A stretch of DNA of 64,000 bases from NCBI RefSeq assembly GCF_002262885.1, contig NZ_NKYF01000013.1, positions 62,001-126,000 of the forward strand. The letters are read 5' to 3'. This DNA comes from Pseudonocardia sp. MH-G8 (lineage in GTDB: Bacteria > Actinomycetota > Actinomycetes > Mycobacteriales > Pseudonocardiaceae). Below, one piece after another: positions 40,239-49,518 of the stretch. Every line of letters starts with the position of its first letter. The first letter of the stretch is position 1. The translations under genes and the position numbers were made by a program. The notes beneath the pieces were generated by a model. That model was not told the DNA's origin. It saw nothing but the letters and a program-made list of their open reading frames with translations, and ran no database searches.

Positions 40239-40254
40239 GCTCGAGGAGGAGCGG

Positions 40255-41259
40255 ATGGACGAGATCGGGGTGGCCCTGGTCGGGGCCGGCCGGATGGGGG
40301 CGTTCCACGGCAGGTCGCTCGCGCGCCGGATCCCGGGGGCGCGGCTCGTGGCCGTCGCCGACCCGGCGCCCGGGATCGCGGAGCGCCTGGGCGCGGATCG
40401 CGCATACACCGATCCGGCGGAGGCGTTCGCGGACCCGGCCGTCGACGCGGTGGTGATCGCCGCGCCCGCCCGCTTCCACGCCGACCTGGTGGTGGCCGCG
40501 GCAAGGGCGGGCAAGGCCGTGTTCTGCGAGAAGCCGATGGCGCTCTCGCTGCCCGACGCCGACCGGGCCATCGACGCCGCCCGCGCCGCAGGCGTTCTGC
40601 TCCAGGTCGGGTTCAACCGGCGCTTCGCCCCGGACTGGCAGGCCGCCCGCGCGCTGCTCGACGACGGCCGGCTGGGCACCCCGCGCGTGCTGCGCTCGGT
40701 CACCCGCGACCCCGGCGGGTTCGACCCCTCCCGGGTGCCGCCGGACACGATCTTCAACGAGACCCTGATCCACGACTTCGACGCACTGCGGTTCCTCAAC
40801 CCGGGCGCGGAGGCCGTCGAGGTGTATACCACCGCGGACGCGCTGGTCGAGCCCGAGTGGCGCGAACGCGGGCTCCTCGACACCGCCGTGGTCGTGGTGC
40901 GGTTCGACAACGGCGCCACCGGTGTCGCCGAGGCGTGCTTCGAGGCCGCCTACGGCTACGACGTACGCGGCGAGGTGTTCGGCTCCGGCGGCATGGCCAC
41001 CATGGGCGACGGGCGCCGCTCCGGGACGGTCTTCTCCGGTGCAGAAGGCCGGATCGTGGAGACCGCCCGCAGCGACCAGGAGCTCCTCGCGGGCGCCTAC
41101 GTCGCGGAGCTCGCCGCGTTCGTCGACGCCGTCCGCGACGGGACACCGGCGGCGCCGGTGGGCGGAGAGGACGCGCGTGCGGCGCTGGCGATCGCGCTGG
41201 CCGCGGCCCAGTCGGTGCGCGCGGGACGCCCGGTCCGGATCGAGGAGGTCGGGAAGTGA
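40255..41259 (+). CDS. Gfo/Idh/MocA-family oxidoreductase (inositol dehydrogenase-like)
   Basis: A 334-aa NAD(P)-dependent sugar/polyol dehydrogenase. The Rossmann motif VALVGAGRMGAFHGRSLARR is at the N-terminus, FCEKPMALSLPDADR carries the conserved EKP lysine, and NETLIHDFDALRFL the conserved His/Asp motif of inositol dehydrogenases. It would oxidise a ring or sugar hydroxyl. GAGGAGGAG lies before the ATG. Its stop overlaps the start of the isomerase-like gene (GTGA). Confidence 0.89.
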   Translation: MDEIGVALVGAGRMGAFHGRSLARRIPGARLVAVADPAPGIAERLGADRAYTDPAEAFADPAVDAVVIAAPARFHADLVVAAARAGKAVFCEKPMALSLPDADRAIDAARAAGVLLQVGFNRRFAPDWQAARALLDDGRLGTPRVLRSVTRDPGGFDPSRVPPDTIFNETLIHDFDALRFLNPGAEAVEVYTTADALVEPEWRERGLLDTAVVVVRFDNGATGVAEACFEAAYGYDVRGEVFGSGGMATMGDGRRSGTVFSGAEGRIVETARSDQELLAGAYVAELAAFVDAVRDGTPAAPVGGEDARAALAIALAAAQSVRAGRPVRIEEVGK

Positions 41260-42071
41260 GCGGATTCCGCCTCGCGGCGTCCGCGGAGATGCTGTTCCTC
41301 GACCTGCCGTTCGAGGAGCGCGTGCGCCGCATCGCCGATCTCGGGTTCGAGGTCGAAATCTGGGACTGGACGGCGAAGGACGTCGCCGCGCTCGCCGGGA
41401 CCGGGGCGACGTTCTCCTCGATGACCGGCTACGTCCGCGGCACCCTCGCCGATCCCGCCGGAGCCGAGGAGCTGCTGCGCACGGCGGAGGAGTCGCTCCG
41501 GGTCGCCGACGAGCTCGACTGTCCACGCCTCAACGTGCACGGAACCGGCCTCGACGACCGCGGTCTGCCCGTGGTGGCCTCGCAGGTCGTCACGCCGCAG
41601 ATGTGGCTGACCGCCGCGCGGACGCTGACCCGCCTCGCCGAGCTCGGGGAGCGCGCCGGGCGCGTGTTCACCCTCGAGAACCTCAACACCGCCGTCGACC
41701 ACCCCGGCGTGCCGTTCGCCGGTGCCGCCGACGCGCTCGCGCTCGTCGAGGCCGTCGACAGCCCGCACCTGCGGCTCAACCTCGACCTCTACCACGCGCA
41801 GATCGGCGAGGGGAACCTCGTGCAGCTCGTCGAGCGCGCGCTGCCGGTCGTCGGGGAGATCCAGGTCGCCGACGTTCCGGGTCGCTGCGAACCCGGCACC
41901 GGCGAGATCCACTACCCGGCGATCGCCGCAACCCTGGACCGCCTCTGCTACGCGGGTGTGGTCGGGCTCGAAGGTTGGGCGTCGGGCGACCCGACCCGGG
42001 CCCTCGAACGCTTCCGCACCGCGTTCGCCCCTCCGGCAGGGACGTCGTCCACCTCCCCGCTGGAGGGGTGA
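41256..42071 (+). CDS. TIM-barrel sugar isomerase (hydroxypyruvate isomerase-like)
   Basis: A 271-aa xylose-isomerase-like barrel: LAASAEMLFLDLPFEERVRR, CPRLNVHGTGLDD, VFTLENLNTAVDHPGVPF, RLNLDLYHAQIGEGNL, IQVADVPGRCEPGTGEIHY. The conserved Glu, Asp and His metal ligands are visible. Closest in pattern to hydroxypyruvate isomerases. GTG at 41256 within GTGA. With the Gfo/Idh/MocA gene it forms a LacI-controlled sugar catabolic pair; the sugar is unknown. Confidence 0.88.
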   Translation: MSGFRLAASAEMLFLDLPFEERVRRIADLGFEVEIWDWTAKDVAALAGTGATFSSMTGYVRGTLADPAGAEELLRTAEESLRVADELDCPRLNVHGTGLDDRGLPVVASQVVTPQMWLTAARTLTRLAELGERAGRVFTLENLNTAVDHPGVPFAGAADALALVEAVDSPHLRLNLDLYHAQIGEGNLVQLVERALPVVGEIQVADVPGRCEPGTGEIHYPAIAATLDRLCYAGVVGLEGWASGDPTRALERFRTAFAPPAGTSSTSPLEG

Positions 42072-42479
42072 ACTCACGCCTCGGACGTCGCGTCGCCGCC
42101 GTCAGGGCGACAGGGCGCCGGACAGGTTGTCCACCGGGCTGGTCGTGGAGCGGTCACGGTCGTCGGCCTGGGCTGCGGACGGGACCGCTGGCGCGTGTGG
42201 TTCCCACTCGGGCCGGTGCGGTCTCAGGACGAGCCCGCGATCCACGCGGTAAGCGGCCGACAAAACGGGTCGACCGGACGGGACCCGCGACTCCGCGTTG
42301 TCGACCAGCGGTCACGACCAGCGCAATGAGGCGACCGGGAACACCGCGTCGTCACTCGGGGCTGGACCGGACCGTGGCGGAGGCGCGGAACGGGGCCGAG
42401 GGGCACGCGGGGGGCACGAACGGCGATGGCGGCCGTTCCCGTGATCGGATGCGGCCGCCGTTGTTGCTGGTAGAGCTGG
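42072..42479. other. 408-bp non-coding region
   Basis: No convincing coding frame on either strand. A hairpin at 42428-42459 (GGCGGCCG/CGGCCGCC) lies just downstream of tRNA-Gly and may terminate it. Confidence 0.5.
42428..42459. terminator. Terminator-like hairpin after tRNA-Gly
   Basis: GGCGGCCG (42428-42435) pairs with CGGCCGCC (42452-42459), about 20 bp beyond the encoded CCA end of tRNA-Gly on the minus strand. Confidence 0.45.
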
Positions 42480-42553
42480 TGGAGCGGGCGACGGGAATCG
42501 AACCCGCGTAGCCAGTTTGGAAGACTGGGGCTCTACCATTGAGCTACGCCCGC
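42480..42553 (-). tRNA. tRNA-Gly (anticodon TCC)
   Basis: The minus strand folds as a tRNA: acceptor GCGGGCG..CGCCCGC, D-arm GCTCAATGGTAGAGC, anticodon stem-loop CCAGTC-TTCCAAA-CTGG with anticodon TCC, and T-arm CGGGTTCGATTCCCG. The mature gene is 42483-42553, and CCA is encoded at 42482-42480. Confidence 0.97.
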
Positions 42554-42676
42554 GTGTCCCTGCCGGGACACTCTGAGGCTACCCGACAGCGCGCGTCCGG
42601 CGTCGGACGGGACCTGCTCGACGCGCAGGACGGACATCGCCCGTTCGCGCAGCCGCGTGCCGATGTCCTGCGAACG

Positions 42677-43447
42677 TCACCCGCCGAGGGCGAGTCGACG
42701 TCCGGCGTCGACAGCGGCGTCGGCGAGCATCCGGCCGATCCGGTGAGCGTCGAGGCGGTGGAGCCGGTAGACGGGCACGCACACCGAGAGCCCGGCGACC
42801 GGCCGACCCGCGTCGTCGACGACGGCGCTCCCCACGCCGCCGACCTCCGCGCGGTACCCGCCCACGTTGATCGCATAGCCGCGGGCGCGCACCCTCGCCA
42901 GCTCCTGGCGCAGTAGTCCGGGCTCGGACAGGGATGCGTCGGTGTGGCGTGGCAGCGGCACCGACAACACCCACTCCAGACGTTCCGGAGTGAGGGCGGC
43001 GAGCTGCGCGAGGCCCGGCGAGACGCAGTGGGCGGGCGAGCGGCTGCCGAGGACGGCGACCGACAGCACCGGCTGCGGTGACTCCAGCTGCTCGAGGTAG
43101 ACGATGTGTCGGCCATCGAGCTTGGTCAAATGGATCGTCTCGCCGGTCTGGTCGCGCAGCTCGGACATGACGGAGCGCAGCTCACCGGACAGGTCGAGCT
43201 CGGCGGTGCGCCCGGTGAGGCCGAGCAGACCCGGACCGAGGCGGTAGCTGCGGTCCTCGTCCTGCACGAGCCAGCCGCGGGCGACGAGGGTGCGGGCGAG
43301 CCGGAACGCGGTGGCCTTACCGGTGTCGAGCACCTCTGCCAACTGCGTGGCGCTCAGGCTCTCGTGCGCGGCCAACGCCTCGACCATCGAAACGGCCCGC
43401 TCGACGGACGACAGACTGGTGGATTCGACGCTCTTGACCCCCGGCAC
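42677..43447 (-). CDS. IclR-family transcriptional regulator
   Basis: A 256-273-aa regulator. Winged helix: SSVERAVSMVEALAAHESLS, TQLAEVLDTGKATAFRLART; GAF-like ligand domain with GETIHLTKLDGRHIVYLEQ and the C-terminal GVGSAVVDDAGRPVAGLSVC. The GTG at 43447 lies six bases after TATGCT, the spacing of a leaderless start; an upstream ATG at 43498 is the alternative. Divergent from the seven-gene transporter/monooxygenase operon, which it probably controls. Copies of ATAGCGGAA (43457, 43518) in the gap may be binding half-sites. Confidence 0.88.
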   Translation of the reverse strand: MPGVKSVESTSLSSVERAVSMVEALAAHESLSATQLAEVLDTGKATAFRLARTLVARGWLVQDEDRSYRLGPGLLGLTGRTAELDLSGELRSVMSELRDQTGETIHLTKLDGRHIVYLEQLESPQPVLSVAVLGSRSPAHCVSPGLAQLAALTPERLEWVLSVPLPRHTDASLSEPGLLRQELARVRARGYAINVGGYRAEVGGVGSAVVDDAGRPVAGLSVCVPVYRLHRLDAHRIGRMLADAAVDAGRRLALGG

Positions 43448-43599
43448 CGGGTGAGCATAGCGGAACGCTGAGACCTGCGCCACGAAACGTTCCGGCATGA
43501 GAAATCGTCTGTTGCCTATAGCGGAATCAAGGGGATACCGTCCGCCGCACGCGGCCGACGACGGCTGTGCGCCAACAAGGGCGTTGCGAGGAGCACACG

Positions 43600-44964
43600 A
43601 TGGAGAGAACCCAGGACGTCGGCCGGCGGCAGGTCGTCTCGGCCGGGATCGCGTCGGTCATGGGATGGGGTATGGACCTCTACGACCTCATGATCATCCT
43701 GTACGTCGCATCCACGATCGGACCGCTGCTGGTGCCCGCAGGCTCCACGACGCTCCAGCTGGCCTTCGTCTACGCGTCGTTCGCGGTCACGCTGATCATG
43801 CGACCGGCGGGTTCCGCGGTGTTCGGCAGCTTCGCCGACCGCAACGGCCGCAAGAAGGCGATGCTGGTGGCGATCACCGGTGTCGGCGTGTCCACTGCCC
43901 TGATGGGGCTCGTCCCCACCTACGCCGTGGCGGGCGTGGCGGCACCGCTGCTGTTCGTGCTGCTACGCCTCGTGCAGGGCGTGTTCGTGGGCGGTGTGGT
44001 CGCATCGACGCACACCCTTGGCACCGAGACCGTCGGTCCGCGCCACCGCGGCCTGATGTCCGGGCTGGTGTCCGGCGGCGGTGCCGGTGTCGGCGCGGTG
44101 CTCGCTTCCACGGTCTTCTTCGTGGTCTCGTCGCTCTTCCCGGGCGAGGCGTTCACCACCGTCGGCTGGCGCGTGATGTTCCTGAGCGGGCTGCTCGCCG
44201 CCGCGCTGAGCTTCTTCGTCTACCGGCGCACCGAGGAGTCGCCGCTGTGGGCAGGCAAGGACGAGCAGGCCGGCCCGCGTGCGAGCCGGTCCCCGCTGCG
44301 TACTCTCTTCTCCCCCAGTTACCGCCCGATCTTCCTCGTCAACCTGGTGCTGGTGACGGGTGGCGCGTCGCTGTACTACCTGACGGTCGGCTTCTTCCCG
44401 ACGTTCTTCGACACGACCATCGGGCTGCCCAAGACCACGGCCGCCGCGGTGCTGATCGTGATCAACCTCGCGGTCGTCCTCGGGGGTGTGCTGGGCGGGA
44501 TGCTCAGCGACCGGATCGGCCGTCGACGGACCTTCCTGGCCCTCGGGATCCCGACACTGCTCATCGTCTGCCCGCTGTACCTGCTGACCAGCACGCTCAC
44601 CGGTGACGACGTGGCGCTCGTGCTGCTCCTCTGCGCGATCATGGGCTTGCTGATGATGACCGCGACCGCGCCGATCATGATCTTCCTCAACGAGCGGTTC
44701 CCCACGGCCATCCGCGCCACCGGCACCGGTATGAGCTGGAACGCCGGGTACGCGCTCGGCGGGATGACGCCCACCGTGGTCACCCTGCTCAGCCCCGAGG
44801 TCGCCGACATCCCCTCCCGGGTCACGGCGGTGTTCGCCGTCATGGCGGTGCTCTTCCTCCTCGGAGCGGCGATCGCGCCCGAGACGGCGGGCCGCGACCT
44901 GCGCGCCGTCGACGCCCCTGGCGAACAGCCGGTCGGGCCGAGCGCAGAGCACCAGCCTTCATGA
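43600..44964 (+). CDS. MFS transporter (MHS/AAHS-like)
   Basis: A 454-aa, 12-helix permease. The N-terminus reads MGWGMDLYDLMIILYVASTI, with GSFADRNGRKKAMLVAITG after helix 2 and LVTGGASLYYLTVGFFPTFF mid-protein. The GWGMDLYD start and DRNGRKK loop place it among H+-coupled organic acid carriers. GAGGAG precedes the ATG. First gene of the operon up to 50261; ATGA overlap with the next gene. Probably imports the aromatic or alicyclic ketone acid used by the downstream enzymes. Confidence 0.88.
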   Translation: MERTQDVGRRQVVSAGIASVMGWGMDLYDLMIILYVASTIGPLLVPAGSTTLQLAFVYASFAVTLIMRPAGSAVFGSFADRNGRKKAMLVAITGVGVSTALMGLVPTYAVAGVAAPLLFVLLRLVQGVFVGGVVASTHTLGTETVGPRHRGLMSGLVSGGGAGVGAVLASTVFFVVSSLFPGEAFTTVGWRVMFLSGLLAAALSFFVYRRTEESPLWAGKDEQAGPRASRSPLRTLFSPSYRPIFLVNLVLVTGGASLYYLTVGFFPTFFDTTIGLPKTTAAAVLIVINLAVVLGGVLGGMLSDRIGRRRTFLALGIPTLLIVCPLYLLTSTLTGDDVALVLLLCAIMGLLMMTATAPIMIFLNERFPTAIRATGTGMSWNAGYALGGMTPTVVTLLSPEVADIPSRVTAVFAVMAVLFLLGAAIAPETAGRDLRAVDAPGEQPVGPSAEHQPS

Positions 44965-45728
44965 CGACGAGGAGTTCCGGCCGCGGCACCGTCGTCCTGC
45001 TGCACAGCCTCGGCACCGACCACGGGCTGTGGGAGGCGCAGGTGCCGGCTCTGCAGGCGGCGGGCTACGACGTCCTCGCTCCGGACAGCGCGGGCCACGG
45101 CGGAGACCGCGGACCCGGTCCGCGGGACCTCACCGACTGGGTGGACGAGGTCGACGCAGCGGTGCCCGCCGACGGAGCGCACCTCGTGGGCCTGTCGATG
45201 GGCGGGGTGCAAGCGCTCGCGTACGCGCTGGCCCACCCGGACCGGATCCGGTCGCTGGTGCTCGCCAACACCTTCGCCGAGCTCGACACGGCCGTCGCCG
45301 AGACGAAGATCGCCGGCATCGTGTCGGCGGTGGGCGAGCAGGGCATGCCCGCCTACGCCCTGACCTACCTGCGCGACACGCTGACCGTCGACCTGGAGCC
45401 CGAGCGGCGAGAACGCCTGCGCGCCAGCATCGCGGCCGTCGCCGCCCCTGCCTACCTCGCCTCCGCCCGCACCTGCTTCCGCGTGGGGCTGCGGGACCGG
45501 CTGCCCGAGGTGAGCGCGCCGACCCTCGTCGTCGCCGGCGCCGATGACCGCAAAACCCCGCTCCCGCTGGCCGAGACCCTGCGGGACGGGATCGGCGGAG
45601 CGCGCCTGGTGAGCGTTCGCGACGCCGGCCACCTGTCGTGCGTGGAGGCGCCGGAGGCCTTCACCGCGGCAGTGCTCGACTTCCTCGCCGAGCACTCCCC
45701 CGTGCCGACCGGCGAGGCGGCGCGGTGA
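44961..45728 (+). CDS. Alpha/beta hydrolase (3-oxoadipate enol-lactonase-like)
   Basis: A 255-aa alpha/beta hydrolase of the PcaD group: VVLLHSLGTDHGLWEAQVPA, APDSAGHGGDRGPGPR, nucleophile GLSMGGVQALAYAL, and AGADDRKTPLPLAETL with His in VRDAGHLSCVEAP. Enol-lactonases open 3-oxoadipate enol-lactone; here it could open a lactone from the Baeyer-Villiger step or cleave a ketoester. Overlaps the transporter stop (ATGA) and the SDR start (GTGA). Confidence 0.86.
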   Translation: MTTRSSGRGTVVLLHSLGTDHGLWEAQVPALQAAGYDVLAPDSAGHGGDRGPGPRDLTDWVDEVDAAVPADGAHLVGLSMGGVQALAYALAHPDRIRSLVLANTFAELDTAVAETKIAGIVSAVGEQGMPAYALTYLRDTLTVDLEPERRERLRASIAAVAAPAYLASARTCFRVGLRDRLPEVSAPTLVVAGADDRKTPLPLAETLRDGIGGARLVSVRDAGHLSCVEAPEAFTAAVLDFLAEHSPVPTGEAAR

Positions 45729-46429
45729 GCGGCGTGACCGCCGTCATCACGGGCGGGGCGAGCGGGATCGGAGCGGCGGTGGTCGAGTCGCTCGCCGCGG
45801 ACGGCGTCCGCTGCGTGGTGGTCGATCTCGCAGAGCCGGCCGCGCCGGTCGCCGGCGTGGAGTACCTGTCCGCCGACGTCAGCACCGAGGAGGGCAACCA
45901 GGCACTGCTCGACGGGCTGGCCGGGCGCGGGATCGCGCGGGTCGAGCACCTCGTGCACTGCGCGGCGGTGCTGCACTACTCGTCGTTCCGGGAGACCGAG
46001 CGTGCCGCCTGGCAGCGCGTGCTGCGCGTCAACCTCGAGGGCACCATCGCGATCACCCAGACGCTCGTGCCGCTGATGGGCAGCGGCGGCCGGATCGTGC
46101 TGTTCGCCTCCGGCACGGTCTTCAAGGGGCCGCCCAACGTGTTCGCCTACGCCGCGTCGAAAGCCGGGGTGATCGGCTTCGCCCGCTGCCTCGCCTCCGA
46201 GCTCGGCGACGACGGCATCACCGTGAACGTGGTCGCGCCCGGCATCACGGCAACACCGATGAGCGAGCTCATGTCCGAGACCGAGGAGGCCAACATCGCC
46301 GGCCGCGCGATCCGCCGCCGGGCCGTCCCGCAGGACATCGTCGGCTCGGTGCGCTTCCTGCTCTCCGACGCCGCCGCGTTCGTGACCGGTCAGACCCTCT
46401 GCGTGGACGGGGGTTCGGTGAAGCACTGA
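45725..46429 (+). CDS. SDR-family oxidoreductase
   Basis: A 234-aa short-chain dehydrogenase: TGGASGIG cofactor loop, VHCAAVLHYSSF in place of NNAG, FASGTVFKG with the catalytic Ser, and AYAASKAGVIGF with Tyr-x3-Lys, ending GQTLCVDGGSVKH. NAD(P)-dependent alcohol/ketone interconversion, possibly making the ketone for the monooxygenase. Translationally coupled to the upstream hydrolase. Confidence 0.88.
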   Translation: MSGVTAVITGGASGIGAAVVESLAADGVRCVVVDLAEPAAPVAGVEYLSADVSTEEGNQALLDGLAGRGIARVEHLVHCAAVLHYSSFRETERAAWQRVLRVNLEGTIAITQTLVPLMGSGGRIVLFASGTVFKGPPNVFAYAASKAGVIGFARCLASELGDDGITVNVVAPGITATPMSELMSETEEANIAGRAIRRRAVPQDIVGSVRFLLSDAAAFVTGQTLCVDGGSVKH

Positions 46430-46476
46430 CCTGCCGACCCCCGCCCCAGACCCGCCACCCCGAGGAGGAACAGCTC

Positions 46477-47307
46477 GTGACTCAGCCCACTGTGAAGACC
46501 GTCCACGCCGGCGGCTACACCACCGCCTATCTGGAGGCGGGCGACCCCGCGGCGACCACCGTCGTCCTCGTGCACGATGGCGCCTACGGCACCACCGCCC
46601 AGCTGTGCTGGGGTCCGCTCGTCGAACGGCTCGCACCCGAGTTCCACGTGCTCGCGCCGGATCTGCTCGGCTGGGGAGGCACCGACAAGGTCGTCTTCCT
46701 CGACCGCTCGCCCTACGCCTTCCGGGTGCCGCACGTCGCCGCGTTCTGCGAGGAGCTCGGCGTGGACTCGGCCGCGTTCGTCGGGGCCTCGTTCGGCGGG
46801 TCGTTGCTGCTGCGCGCCCTCGCCGACCCCGGTTCCCCGTGGCCCGTGACGCGCGCAGTGAGCGTGTCCGGCACCGGCGGGCCGTTCCGGCTGCCGGAGG
46901 GCACCGCCGCGTTGGGCGCGTACGAGCCGAGCATCGAAGGCGCCCGCACCCTGACCGGGCTGCTCGTCGCCGACCTCGAGGGCCTCGACGAGCACATCGA
47001 GCAGCGCTACCGCAACAGCCTGGTGGCCGGGCACTTCGAGGCGATGCAGGCGCCCGGGCTGAAGAACCCGGCGACCACGCGCACCCCGCCGCCCGACCCG
47101 TTCCTCGACCAGCTCGCCACCGTCGAGACGCCGCTGCTGCTCGTGGAGGGGCGGCGCGACCAACTGCTGGAGACGGGCTGGTCGAAGGAGCTGGCGGGCC
47201 GAGCCCTCGCAGCCACCGCCGTGGAGACCGACTACGCGCACGAGCCCAACATCGACGCCCCTGACGCGCTCGCCGACCTGATCCTGCCGTTCCTGCGGGG
47301 GGAGTGA
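46477..47307 (+). CDS. Alpha/beta hydrolase (carboxylesterase, HapD-like role)
   Basis: A 276-aa alpha/beta hydrolase: TTVVLVHDGAYGTTAQLCWG, nucleophile GASFGGSLLLRALAD, EGRRDQLLETGWS (acid) and ETDYAHEPNI (His). Lies directly before the BVMO; by analogy with the 4-hydroxyacetophenone pathway, it is the likely esterase for the monooxygenase product. GTG start at 46477 has CGAGGAGGAA upstream. Confidence 0.84.
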   Translation: MTQPTVKTVHAGGYTTAYLEAGDPAATTVVLVHDGAYGTTAQLCWGPLVERLAPEFHVLAPDLLGWGGTDKVVFLDRSPYAFRVPHVAAFCEELGVDSAAFVGASFGGSLLLRALADPGSPWPVTRAVSVSGTGGPFRLPEGTAALGAYEPSIEGARTLTGLLVADLEGLDEHIEQRYRNSLVAGHFEAMQAPGLKNPATTRTPPPDPFLDQLATVETPLLLVEGRRDQLLETGWSKELAGRALAATAVETDYAHEPNIDAPDALADLILPFLRGE

Positions 47308-47312
47308 GACCG

Positions 47313-49289
47313 ATGCCTGCACCCGAGACCGTGGCCACCGACCGCACTGGTTCTCCCGACAACGTCCCGGCGTTCCTCGCGGCGCTCGCCCAGCTCGACG
47401 ACGACGCCCTGCGCGGGGCCGTCGAGGACGCCGAGATTCCGGCCCTGCTGGCCGCGCTGGCCCACCTGACGGGTGACATGTCGCTCGTCGCCGAGGACCT
47501 GCGTGCGCCGATGCACTCCCTGCAGGCGCAGGTGGCCCCGCAGGGCGGGATGTCGCCCGAGGCGCTCACCGCGGCCCGCGCGGCGGCCGTCGACGCCCTG
47601 CGCCGGGTGCGCGACGGAGCGCTGCGCGTCGACACGGCGAGTGCACCGGAGCGGATGGCGGCACTGATGCGGTTCCTCACCGGGAACGCGGGCGACGAAT
47701 ACCTCCCGCTGCTGGAGCACGAGCTGGGGCTGACCCGCGACGTCGGCGCGCCCGGATGGACGCTCGACGAGGTGGCTCCCGGCCGGGAGTTCTCGGTGGT
47801 GGTGATCGGCGCGGGCATGTCGGGGCTCGTCGCGGCGCACCGGCTCGAGCAGGCGGGCGTGCCGTTCACGGTGTTGGAGAAGAACGACGACGTCGGCGGC
47901 ACCTGGCTGGAGAACGACTACCCGGGCTGCCGTCTCGACACGAACAACTTCGCCTACAGCTACTCGTTCGCGCAGAAGCCGGACTGGCCCTACCAGTTCT
48001 CCGCGCAGGCCGACATCCGCAGCTACTTCTCCGACGTCGCGACCCGGGCGGGCCTGCGCCGGCACATCCGCTTCGGCACCACCGTGCTGGCACTGGCCTA
48101 CGACGAGGACGCGGCGGTCTGGCGCGTGCGGATCCGCGGGGCCGACAGTGCGGAGGAGACGCTCGTCGCGAACGCGGTGGTGAGCGCGGTCGGGCAGCTG
48201 AACCAGCCGAACTACCCCGACATCCCGGGCCGCGACCGCTTCGAGGGGCTCGCGATGCACTCGGCGCGCTGGGTGCCCGGCACCGATCTCACCGGCCTAC
48301 GCGTCGGTGTGGTCGGCACCGGGGCGAGCGCTTACCAGATCGTGCCCTCGATCGCCGACGAGGTCGGCGAGCTGCGCGTCTTCCAGCGCAACGCGCCCTG
48401 GATGCTGCCGACGCCCGGCTACCACCGGGCGATCCCGTCCGGGCTCTCCTGGCTGTTCCAGCACGTGCCCGGCTACCACCAGTGGTTCCGCTTCTGGCAG
48501 TTCTGGGTGGCCGCCGAGGGCAGGCTGCACCTCGTCGGCGTCGACCCGGAGTGGACGGAGCCGGACTCGGTGTCGGCGCCGAACGCGATGCTGCGCCGCC
48601 AGCTCCTCGCGCACCTGGCAACGCAGTACCCCGACCGGCCCGACCTGCTCGAGAAGGTCACGCCGACCTACGTCGCCGGCGCCAAGCGCATGCTGCGCGA
48701 CAACGGGGTGTGGGCCGCCGCCCTGCACCAGCCGCACGTGCACCTCGTCACCGACGGGATCTCCGAGATCACGCCCAAGGGCGTGCGGACGGTCGACGGC
48801 GTCGAGCACGAGCTCGACGTCATCGTCTACGCCACCGGGTTCCTGGCCTCGGAGTTCCTCTCCCCGATGACCGTCACCGGGCGCGGTGGCGTGGACCTGC
48901 ACGCGCAGTGGGACGGCGACGCTCGCGCCTACCTCGGGATCACCGTGCCGGAGTTCCCCAACCTGTTCAGCCTCTACGGCCCGAACACCAACCTCGTGGT
49001 CACCGGCAGCATCATCTACATGGCCGAGTGCGCCATCGAGTACACGATGCAGTGCCTGCGCACGGTGCTCACCGGCGGCCACCGGGCGATCGACACCCGC
49101 TCCACGGCCTACGACGCGTTCGCCGAGTCCGTGGACCGGGAGAACCGGTCGAAGGCGTGGGGCGCGTCCGGGGTGAGCAGCTGGTACAAGAACGACCGCG
49201 GCCGGGTGACGCAGAACTGGCCGTTCCCGCTGCTCACGTACTGGCAGCTCACGCGCGAGCCGGATCCCGCAGCCGTCGAGCTGCTCTGA
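47313..49289 (+). CDS. Baeyer-Villiger monooxygenase, 4-hydroxyacetophenone monooxygenase-like
   Basis: A 658-aa flavin monooxygenase. FAD motif VVVIGAGMSGLVAAHR starts near residue 162, the BVMO fingerprint FEGLAMHSARW (FxGxxxHxxxW) near 310, and the NADPH motif VGVVGTGASAYQI near 331. The extra ~150 residues before the FAD domain match the 4-hydroxyacetophenone monooxygenase (HAPMO) layout. It would insert oxygen beside a carbonyl with NADPH and O2, giving an ester. ATG 47313 is preferred over GTG 47304 by ribosome-site spacing. Confidence 0.87.
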   Translation: MPAPETVATDRTGSPDNVPAFLAALAQLDDDALRGAVEDAEIPALLAALAHLTGDMSLVAEDLRAPMHSLQAQVAPQGGMSPEALTAARAAAVDALRRVRDGALRVDTASAPERMAALMRFLTGNAGDEYLPLLEHELGLTRDVGAPGWTLDEVAPGREFSVVVIGAGMSGLVAAHRLEQAGVPFTVLEKNDDVGGTWLENDYPGCRLDTNNFAYSYSFAQKPDWPYQFSAQADIRSYFSDVATRAGLRRHIRFGTTVLALAYDEDAAVWRVRIRGADSAEETLVANAVVSAVGQLNQPNYPDIPGRDRFEGLAMHSARWVPGTDLTGLRVGVVGTGASAYQIVPSIADEVGELRVFQRNAPWMLPTPGYHRAIPSGLSWLFQHVPGYHQWFRFWQFWVAAEGRLHLVGVDPEWTEPDSVSAPNAMLRRQLLAHLATQYPDRPDLLEKVTPTYVAGAKRMLRDNGVWAAALHQPHVHLVTDGISEITPKGVRTVDGVEHELDVIVYATGFLASEFLSPMTVTGRGGVDLHAQWDGDARAYLGITVPEFPNLFSLYGPNTNLVVTGSIIYMAECAIEYTMQCLRTVLTGGHRAIDTRSTAYDAFAESVDRENRSKAWGASGVSSWYKNDRGRVTQNWPFPLLTYWQLTREPDPAAVELL

Positions 49290-49320
49290 GACGCCCCCTC
49301 TCCCTTCCCTTGGAGGACCC

Positions 49321-49518
49321 ATGCCGCTGATCAGGATCAGCCACGCCACCACCCAGGACGCCGACCAGAAGCGCGAGGTGATCCGCGCGGTCACCGAGGC
49401 CTACGCCGCCAGCACGTCCAGCGACCCGGCGAAGGTCTGGGTGCTGCTCGAGGAGGTGCCCCGGGAGGCGTGGGGCACGGGAGGACAGCCACTCGCGGAC
49501 CGCGACGCCCGCTCGTGA
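49321..49518 (+). CDS. 4-Oxalocrotonate tautomerase-family protein
   Basis: A 65-aa tautomerase. Pro-1 follows the initiator Met (MPLIRISHATTQDADQKREV) and acts as the catalytic base after Met removal; KVWVLLEEVPREAWGTGG forms the rest of the fold. It would isomerise an enol/keto acid. GTGA overlap with the next SDR; part of the monooxygenase operon. Confidence 0.88.
   Translation: MPLIRISHATTQDADQKREVIRAVTEAYAASTSSDPAKVWVLLEEVPREAWGTGGQPLADRDARS

Noticed and set aside
42072..42479. Small ORFs beside tRNA-Gly
   Set aside because: Translations are Arg/Pro-rich in every frame with no start context; treated as non-coding.
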